From positions 341,129,379-341,193,378 of the forward strand of contig NC_080571.1 of NCBI RefSeq assembly GCF_030247185.1: DNA of 64,000 bases. The letters are read 5' to 3'. Made by a program: the position numbers and the translations under genes. The stretch comes from Malaya genurostris. Taxonomy: Eukaryota > Arthropoda > Insecta > Diptera > Culicidae. This document shows positions 58,401 through 64,000 of this stretch, piece after piece. The notes under the pieces were generated by a model that saw only the letters and a list, made by a program, of their open reading frames with translations, did no database searches and was not told where the DNA came from. Position 1 is the first letter of the stretch, and each line of letters starts with the position of its first letter.

Positions 58401-59763
58401 TCGGGAAAGGCCAATAGCATACGGAGGGGACATTGCCGAAATGTACCACCAAATCCATGTCAGGCCTGAAGATAAATCAGCACAACGTTTTCTGTTCCGT
58501 ACCAGTCTAGATGAAACACCACAAGTGTATGTAATGGATGTGCTGACGTTTGGTTCTACATCTTCGCCCTGCTCAGCTCAATTCGTAAAGAATGTGAATG
58601 CAGAACGATTCTTAGAGGCATATCCTGATGCAGCGAAGGCGGTCATAAATCGTCACTATGTAGACGACTATTATGATAGCGCAGACACGGTCGAGGATGC
58701 GGTTAGAATTGCGAAAGAGGTGCAGCACATTCACGATCAAGGAGGTTTCCATATTAGAAATTGGGTGTCAAATTCCAGTGCGTTTTTAGAGAAAATGGGC
58801 GAACGGAAAGCTGATAAAATTGTGCGCTTTGACCAAGATACAAGTACGGACTACGAACGTATTCTAGGCATCGTATGGACACCAAAACAGGATGTTTTCG
58901 TGTTTGCTACATCGTCTAACATTGGACTGCAAGTAATTGTTCAGAGCGATGAACGCCCGACCAAAAGAAAGGTATTACGATGTGTGATGGCCTTGTTCGA
59001 CCCGCTAGGACTTTTGTCGCCTTTTACTGTGCTGGGAAGAATGTTGATCCAGGATATTTGGCGAACGGGTTGCGATTGGGACGATTTAATTGATGATGCA
59101 TCCTATCACAAGTGGACTTGTTGGTTACGATTACTGTCAGATATCGAACGTTTCAAAATTCCTCGAGCCTATTTCGGAAAAGCAAAAACATGCGAGATTG
59201 AAGATATCCAGCTTCATATTTTCACAGATGCCAGTGAGACAGCATATGGCTGTGTAGCATATCTACGGGCAGTTATCAAAGGAGAAGTGAAATGCGCTTT
59301 GGTGATGAGCCGTTCGAAGGTGGCCCCACTAAAGCAATTATCGATTCCAAGGCTGGAACTTCAAGGTGCAGTGTTAGGAGCTCGCTTAGTACGAACGATA
59401 CATGATAATCACAGCTTCATAATAAACAAACAGTTCATTTGGACCGACTCGCAGACGGTCTTGTCTTGGATTCGCTCTGACCAACGCAGATACAAGCAGT
59501 TTGTCGGGTTTAGGATTGGAGAGATCTTGAGTCTTACGAAGCTGACAGAATGGTACTGGGTACCAACAAAATTGAACGTGGCGGACCAGCTAACCAAATG
59601 GAGCAAAGACTTAGAGCTACTTTCGAATAGCTCATGGGTTACAGGTCCAAGGTTTTTGTACCTAGACGAGGAAGATTGGCCGAAGAAGAACATTGTTCGG
59701 ATTTTCGGACAAAACAATCCTTATAGCAGCCCTATTTTCATTAGCGGCAGCTTAAAGCTGTAA
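55453..59763 (+). CDS. BEL/Pao retrotransposon Gag-Pol, 1436 codons, integrase missing
   Basis: One uninterrupted frame. A PHD-type finger (Cys15, 18, 31, 34, His39, Cys42, 56, 59) is followed by a long charged coiled coil (about 95-185), an acidic patch (about 250-295), the Gag core (DUF1759 type; LPTFSGEPEVWPLFISSFEY onwards, about 325-500), zinc knuckles (CWICKRDDHKIRYC, CGICLNNHGKSRC, about 545-610), aspartic protease (FLDEGSSSTLID, Asp near 654), reverse transcriptase with YVDD at about 1069-1072 and RNase H with HIFTDASE (Asp near 1259). BEL elements make Gag and Pol as one chain (family knowledge). The frame ends with GSLKL right after RNase H, so the integrase, normally next, is absent. 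It could only move with help from another copy. Confidence 0.93.
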   Translation: MASNSPDMDESLANCSICGGPEEDDYHMVSCNDCKLWAHFKCAEVTEAVTEVDWYCPKCTKSKDVLLRVPKPKKGSKKGSSKGDTDSVRSAGSSVAKHVEQLEKEQLAREEALKAEMELRAKRLEMKRALMKKQLVLEKEMREREFQLEREMQELQLKQEQELLDRQLTAEQEFISKRDKIRKKMNVSMQKVETLGDKAAIGRSNNISKKIELRQDGKSVSLGKEKVKSWLSELKLKKWQEQLDHQGGGKVAEEEDEEEEKDLVDEELQSQFESLEEEQSSEDEKKETSIPSLSIGGSRRSKNGSGTQVIKLTRSQRLARQGVSKHLPTFSGEPEVWPLFISSFEYTTEACGFTNIDNLKRLQDCLQGNALEAVRSRLVLPDSVPDVIEDLRNLFGKPQKLLKTLMLKVRNAPSPRIERLESFIHFGIAVKQLCDHLLAAGLREHCNNPMLIDELVEKLPTSYKLDWVRYKRGKNATTLKTFSAFMQDIVSDISEVSDFSPWSCNETVRRGKNKSRQEFVHLHDGIQKPEEGTQIAKASKLCWICKRDDHKIRYCDEFKQMSVAERLSAVEKLKLCGICLNNHGKSRCNAKLRCTMKNCGGNHHYLLHRREESMQLMEVACNSHKNLYCGVIFRMVPVKLTVGQISIQTVAFLDEGSSSTLIDERMANRLKAKGEAEPLIVKWTGDIRRHENSSRKIKLELSAIGENEKFLLRDVRTVSELVLPKQSVRFAEISVRYPHLAGLSVTDHSSEEPAILIGLDNLHLFAPLESRVGKGDEPIAVRSKLGWTIYGPQQRKSSAETFLNLHSVTQASNQELHDMIRTQYTLDEAGVTSFGVPESAEDQRARAILQSTTTRIGNRFQTGLLWREDERQFPDSYSMAVRRMKALEKRLEKDPELKQNVYKQISEYQVKGYAHKVTKQELMEVPRSAVWYLPLNVVLNPRKPNKVRLVWDAAAAVNGVSLNSELLKGPDMLVSLPGVLCSFRERPIAYGGDIAEMYHQIHVRPEDKSAQRFLFRTSLDETPQVYVMDVLTFGSTSSPCSAQFVKNVNAERFLEAYPDAAKAVINRHYVDDYYDSADTVEDAVRIAKEVQHIHDQGGFHIRNWVSNSSAFLEKMGERKADKIVRFDQDTSTDYERILGIVWTPKQDVFVFATSSNIGLQVIVQSDERPTKRKVLRCVMALFDPLGLLSPFTVLGRMLIQDIWRTGCDWDDLIDDASYHKWTCWLRLLSDIERFKIPRAYFGKAKTCEIEDIQLHIFTDASETAYGCVAYLRAVIKGEVKCALVMSRSKVAPLKQLSIPRLELQGAVLGARLVRTIHDNHSFIINKQFIWTDSQTVLSWIRSDQRRYKQFVGFRIGEILSLTKLTEWYWVPTKLNVADQLTKWSKDLELLSNSSWVTGPRFLYLDEEDWPKKNIVRIFGQNNPYSSPIFISGSLKL

Positions 59764-60180
59764 AAATTGTTTATTTGAAATATGTTCTTCATTTTATGCC
59801 AATATGCTTACATATTTTGTTTCTCCTATCTTCTCACGTGTTTCCTGAGGAAAGCAGCGAGTCGATGTCACTATTATCTGTGACAAAGTACTATTCCAAC
59901 TAAGATTTTATATGTAAATAACAATCAGAATAATTCATTTAATACATTTCAATAGTTTAAACTAACCTTCAAGGATATCAACGAATAGTAACACAAATCT
60001 TGTGCCACGTAAAAAAGGTGTGCTCCGAAAGCTCTCCTGTATCCAATATAACTTGCCAATGTATGAATTGAAATAAAATCTAACTAATTTTCTTGACTGA
60101 CAGTTCTCTTCGCATCTGTCGACTGACAGTTCTCTTCCGACTTAGCCGAGGGGATCTCCGCAGCTAACGTCTACCCAGTG
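59764..60180. other. Interval between two BEL/Pao elements, possible LTR remnant
   Basis: 417 bases without coding. A direct repeat of gactgacagttctcttc occurs at about 60093 and 60121. For the minus-strand element this interval is the expected position of its 3' LTR, but no second LTR is in the window to compare, so boundaries cannot be set. Confidence 0.4.
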
Positions 60181-63100
60181 TTATTTGTCGCGGGCGTCGT
60201 TTTCGCAACAATCCCCGACCCGTAATCCTGATCCGCTTCCTTGTATCGGAGCAGCGTTACCACCTTCAATATCTAAGACGGCTAGTTTTGCAACCGCGCG
60301 TTTGTAGGTACCACTGTTCGTTCGAACAACAGCCTGTCTGACCCTTCCGTCACTGGAAACGATTGGTTCTTCAATCACTCCTCGAATCCACGCCTTACGT
60401 CGATCACCGTCTACCACATAGACCAGATCACCTTTGCTTAATGATCGTGTCTCGGAAAACCATTTCGTTCGGAGGTTTATGCTGGGAACATATTCTCTAA
60501 TCCACCGTTTCCAAAGCTCATCTGATAGCTGCTGAGATCGTTTATACGAGTCACGCAACGCTAGCGCTACATTTGTAGGTGGTACGACCTCCTGAGGCTC
60601 ATTAGGGCACGATCCACGCAGAAAATCATTTGGCGTAAGTACAGGCAGGGGAGACTCCAATGAAGCAAAAAGTAACGGTCTACTGTTGATCATATCTTCG
60701 GCTTCACATAACGTTGTGTGAAGAATTTCGTCGGTTAGTTTCCTCCCGTCGTCCAGAGAGGCCATCGTCGCTTTAACGGTTCTGACCATTCTCTCCCACA
60801 CTCCTCCCATGTGGGGAGCGGCAGGTGGGTTGAAGTGCCATTGTGTCCTAGCATCTGTCATTTCCTCTGCGCACTCTTTCTGGACCTCACGTATTTGCTG
60901 TGTAATTTCTTTGCTTGCAGCTCGGAAATTAGTCCCGTTGTCCGAAAAGTATTCAGCAGCCGGTCCCCGGCGACAGATAAAGCGCCTGATAGCCATCAAA
61001 CATGATTGAGCGTTAAGACTATTCGCCACTTCGAGGTGAATGGCACGGACTACCAAACAGGTGAAAACGACTATCCATCTTTTTTCCGATCGCCTACCGA
61101 TCGTTACAATTACTGGTCCTAAATAGTCAACCCCAACGAAAGTAAATGGTCGTCGATACGGTGTTAACCTTTGAACAGGTAGTGCAGCCATTCGGGGAAT
61201 GCTCGGACGGTTTTTGTTAACTTTACACCAGGCGCACTGTCTTTCTATATTTGCAATTACGGAACTTAAGTTAAGTATAACGAAACGCTGTTTGATTTCG
61301 CATTTGACGGTCTCCCTGAAAGCGTGGCCGAACCGAGCGTGATAATATTGCACTAGTCTGGTGGTAATAATATTGTCTTTAGGCAACACGATAGGAAAAC
61401 GCAAATCGAATGGTAACATCTCTGCTCCAGCGCTGCGGCCTTCGAGTCGAAGAACGTCCGACGAGTCCAATAAAGGAGTCATTTTGTAAAGAGGACTGGA
61501 CTTCTCTAAGGACATCCATTTGTCTCGCGGAACTTGTCGATTTCTTCGAAGGATTTTTATTTCGTCTCCAAACGCTTCGCACTGTGCCATTCGAAACAAC
61601 CCTTCTTCGGCAGACCGGTATTCATCTTTCCGCAATCCAACTTTGATTGCTGGTATAAACGAGCAAATCAGTTCCCGTTGATTTTCCGTACATGTAAAGG
61701 CCTCGATAGGTTGGCCACGATGTTTCCGTCGGCAATTCGAGATGAAACGGTATAGACAAGCCACCGTCCGAACTAGCACATTCCATTTTGAAATTCGGTT
61801 GGCATCTATGAAGGGTTCAATCAGTACTATGTCGTGCAGAAGAAAGATCGCCCGCATTTCTGTCGTCGTGTTTGGTTGTGGTTGTACCTGTTTTGGCCAC
61901 TGTTGCTCTGCTTCATATAAAAAGTCTAGTCCTCGAAACCACTGACCATCAGGCAGCATGCTCGGCATGTTGTCCCACTTCGTTAGGTGGTCGGCAACGT
62001 TCAATTTCGACGGTGTCCAACGCCAATCCGTCACGTTCGTTAAACTTAATATGGAACCGATGCGAAATCCCACGAACTGCTTGTATTTTCTTTGGTCGGA
62101 TCTGATCCACGAGAGAACGGTTTGAGAATCGGTCCAAAAGAAAACCTTTTCTACTTTCAAAGAGTGATATTGCCGGATTGCTTTAGCTAGTTTGGCCGCT
62201 AGTACCGCTGCTTGCAGTTCCAAGCGCGGGATTGTAAGCTGCTTCAAAGGGGAAACTTTCGTACGAGCCATAACTAAAGAACATATAGCTCGCCCGCCAA
62301 CGACAATTCGAAAATAGCCTGCACAACCGAATGCCTTTTCACCAGCATCGCAGAAGACGTGAAGTTGAACCCCGTGATACTCAGTCGAGAGGGTGCTACC
62401 AAAGTACGGTCTGGGAATTTTGACCAGTTCCACATCGCGCAGTAATTCAATCCAACGCTTCCATTCAGAGAATGTGTCCTCGCAAATTAGTTCATCCCAA
62501 TCACATCCGGTTCTCCATAAATCCTGGATTAACATCTTGCCCAATACGGTGAGTGGAGCCAGCAGACCCAACGGGTCAAAGAGAGACATTACGGTACTGA
62601 GAACTTGACGTTTTGTAGGACGATTATCGAAAGCAAATACGTCTTCTTTAGTCGGAATACAGAACGAAAACACATCGAGTTTCGTATCCCAAATGAGACC
62701 TAATACGCGTTCCTTTTCAGTTATCTTGTCCTGCTGAAAATGGATTGTTGTTTCATGTTTTGACTCACCTAATTCTCGCAAGACATTTTCAGAATTTGAG
62801 GCCCAGTTTCTAATTTCAAATCCGGCCTTCAAGTGAATGAAGCGTACTTCCTTGGCTCGCCGTACTGCAACTTCCTCCGAGTCGACACTGTCGTAGTAGT
62901 CGTCGACGTAATGTCGTTCGACGATCGCTTTCGCTGCTTCGGGAAACTGGGTGGCATATTCCTTGGCATTCAAATTTTTCACAAATTGTGCAGAGCACGG
63001 TGAACTTGCAGACCCAAATGTTGCTACGTCCATAACATAGATTTCGGGCGGGCTTCTGGGATCAAAACGGAATAAAAAACGTTGAGTTTGTTTGTCTGCT

Positions 63101-64000
63101 TCTCTGATGCGCAATTGGTGATACATTTCGCGCACATCACCACCGAAGGCCACCGGTTTTTCTCTGAATTTGCAGATCACTGATGGTAAGGCGGTGAGTA
63201 AGTCAGGACCTTTCAGCAAGTTACTGTTCAGCGATACTCCATTTACGGTTGCGGCTGCGTCCCACACTAAACGGACTTTACCCGGCTTCTTAGGATGTTG
63301 GACGACGTTCAGTGGTAAATACCATTTTTTGAAATCCTCAGTGTCGTCTAACTCTGCTTGCGTTGCTTTGTGACAATACCCTTTCCTTTGGTACTCCACG
63401 ATTTGTTGAAATACATTTTGCTGAAGCTCCGGATTCTTGGAGAGCCGCTTTTCCAAAGCTTTTAACCGACGTTCCGCCATTGGGTAGCTGTCTGGGAAGT
63501 CGGGAACACCATTTTTCCAAAGTAGTCCCGTCTCAAAACGACCTCCCACTCGAATAGTCGTTTTCTCCAAAATGTCGCGAGCCAGTTTATCTTCTTCGGA
63601 CTCAGGAAAATCGATTGACGACGTAGACAAATCTTCGATGGCGTATTGTTTTCCGAGCATCTCGTGTAATTGTTGATTGGTTACAGTCAGAATGGAGTGA
63701 TGATTAATAACTGTTTTCGTTGAAGACGCCGACTTATCGGGACCATATATGGTCCAACCTAACAATGAACGTACTGCTATTGGCTCTCCAGATCCACCTA
63801 CTCGAGATTCCAATGGCGCGAATAAATGCAGGTTGTCCAGTCCAATTAGTAATTGCGGTGCCACTGTATCGTATTCATTTACCGGGAACCCCCGCAGGTG
63901 CTCAAAACGATCTGTAAGATCCTGAAGATTGATACCCTGTTTAGGCAGCATCAATTCTTTCACGGTACGAACACCCTTTAATTTGTGCATGGTATCGGAC
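60181..64000 (-). CDS. BEL/Pao retrotransposon Pol, open to the window edge
   Basis: A different BEL family from the one on the + strand. Minus strand: end of the protease region, RT with DAAATVNGVSLNSNLLKGPD and HYVDDYYD (near 62891-62914), RNase H (HVFCDAGEKAFG), then a full integrase: the HHCC finger (HARFGHAF … CAWC), catalytic FVGVDYLGPV, FSDNGTNF (60926-60949) and PHMGGVWERM, followed by the C-terminal GDLVYVVDGDRRKAW region, stop at 60181. The frame is open to position 64000, so Gag and protease lie beyond. No stop codon within 1270 codons suggests a young copy. The two elements are tail to tail. Confidence 0.93.
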   Translation of the reverse strand, partial: SDTMHKLKGVRTVKELMLPKQGINLQDLTDRFEHLRGFPVNEYDTVAPQLLIGLDNLHLFAPLESRVGGSGEPIAVRSLLGWTIYGPDKSASSTKTVINHHSILTVTNQQLHEMLGKQYAIEDLSTSSIDFPESEEDKLARDILEKTTIRVGGRFETGLLWKNGVPDFPDSYPMAERRLKALEKRLSKNPELQQNVFQQIVEYQRKGYCHKATQAELDDTEDFKKWYLPLNVVQHPKKPGKVRLVWDAAATVNGVSLNSNLLKGPDLLTALPSVICKFREKPVAFGGDVREMYHQLRIREADKQTQRFLFRFDPRSPPEIYVMDVATFGSASSPCSAQFVKNLNAKEYATQFPEAAKAIVERHYVDDYYDSVDSEEVAVRRAKEVRFIHLKAGFEIRNWASNSENVLRELGESKHETTIHFQQDKITEKERVLGLIWDTKLDVFSFCIPTKEDVFAFDNRPTKRQVLSTVMSLFDPLGLLAPLTVLGKMLIQDLWRTGCDWDELICEDTFSEWKRWIELLRDVELVKIPRPYFGSTLSTEYHGVQLHVFCDAGEKAFGCAGYFRIVVGGRAICSLVMARTKVSPLKQLTIPRLELQAAVLAAKLAKAIRQYHSLKVEKVFFWTDSQTVLSWIRSDQRKYKQFVGFRIGSILSLTNVTDWRWTPSKLNVADHLTKWDNMPSMLPDGQWFRGLDFLYEAEQQWPKQVQPQPNTTTEMRAIFLLHDIVLIEPFIDANRISKWNVLVRTVACLYRFISNCRRKHRGQPIEAFTCTENQRELICSFIPAIKVGLRKDEYRSAEEGLFRMAQCEAFGDEIKILRRNRQVPRDKWMSLEKSSPLYKMTPLLDSSDVLRLEGRSAGAEMLPFDLRFPIVLPKDNIITTRLVQYYHARFGHAFRETVKCEIKQRFVILNLSSVIANIERQCAWCKVNKNRPSIPRMAALPVQRLTPYRRPFTFVGVDYLGPVIVTIGRRSEKRWIVVFTCLVVRAIHLEVANSLNAQSCLMAIRRFICRRGPAAEYFSDNGTNFRAASKEITQQIREVQKECAEEMTDARTQWHFNPPAAPHMGGVWERMVRTVKATMASLDDGRKLTDEILHTTLCEAEDMINSRPLLFASLESPLPVLTPNDFLRGSCPNEPQEVVPPTNVALALRDSYKRSQQLSDELWKRWIREYVPSINLRTKWFSETRSLSKGDLVYVVDGDRRKAWIRGVIEEPIVSSDGRVRQAVVRTNSGTYKRAVAKLAVLDIEGGNAAPIQGSGSGLRVGDCCENDARDK

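Noticed and set aside
59764..60180. A defined LTR for either BEL/Pao element
   Set aside because: No second copy in the window to compare, and no convincing TG…CA boundaries with a target duplication.

Overview
The window looks like a stretch of a mosquito genome (Culicidae, probably a large, repeat-rich culicine-type genome). Three things point there. A conserved dipteran TRP-gamma ion-channel gene is split over long introns. The transposons are typical of mosquitoes: a D37E Tc1/mariner element, a Juan-like Jockey element, CR1/L2-type and I-type non-LTR elements and BEL/Pao elements. Dispersed repeats of the 'ccggaaccggaagtcggatccgg' kind also resemble mosquito repeats. The species cannot be named from the sequence alone.

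The only host gene I can support is trpgamma, on the + strand. Ten exons are visible (7115-53725). All have matching splice phases and together give 577 N-terminal residues: a low-complexity leader, the ankyrin region, the TRP_2 linker and membrane segments S1 to S3. S4, the pore and the C-terminus must lie beyond position 64000. Intron 1 is 27.4 kb, intron 6 is 16.3 kb and intron 10 exceeds 10 kb; the other introns are 71-439 bp.

Layout: 1-7114 is upstream sequence holding a Tc1 fragment, a mariner and an I-type non-LTR with a MITE inside it. Intron 1 (7442-34863) holds a second, inverted mariner sitting inside a tandem repeat, three MITEs or their hosts (two MITEs plus a broken D37E transposon), a repeat array with a non-LTR nested in another non-LTR, an inverted-repeat element, and four more non-LTR remnants. 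Exons 2-6 are clustered at 34864-36512. Intron 6 is mostly minisatellite: about 6.4 kb of (TACTTGAAA)n, a decayed zone, about 3.75 kb of (GACTAAAAA)n, a stranded retrotransposon ORF1 remnant, then about 3.4 kb of an 11-bp repeat with a higher-order period near 345 bp. Exons 7-10 follow (52771-53725). The right end carries two different BEL/Pao elements arranged tail to tail (55453-59763 + and 60181-64000 -).

Most long open frames here are artefacts of 9-bp periodicity or are retrotransposon ORFs. The most unusual features are the chain of related minisatellites inside one ion-channel intron, a 2043-bp duplication inside the 9-bp array, a perfect 14-bp hairpin in the 124-bp intron 8, and two mariner copies that share one frameshift.
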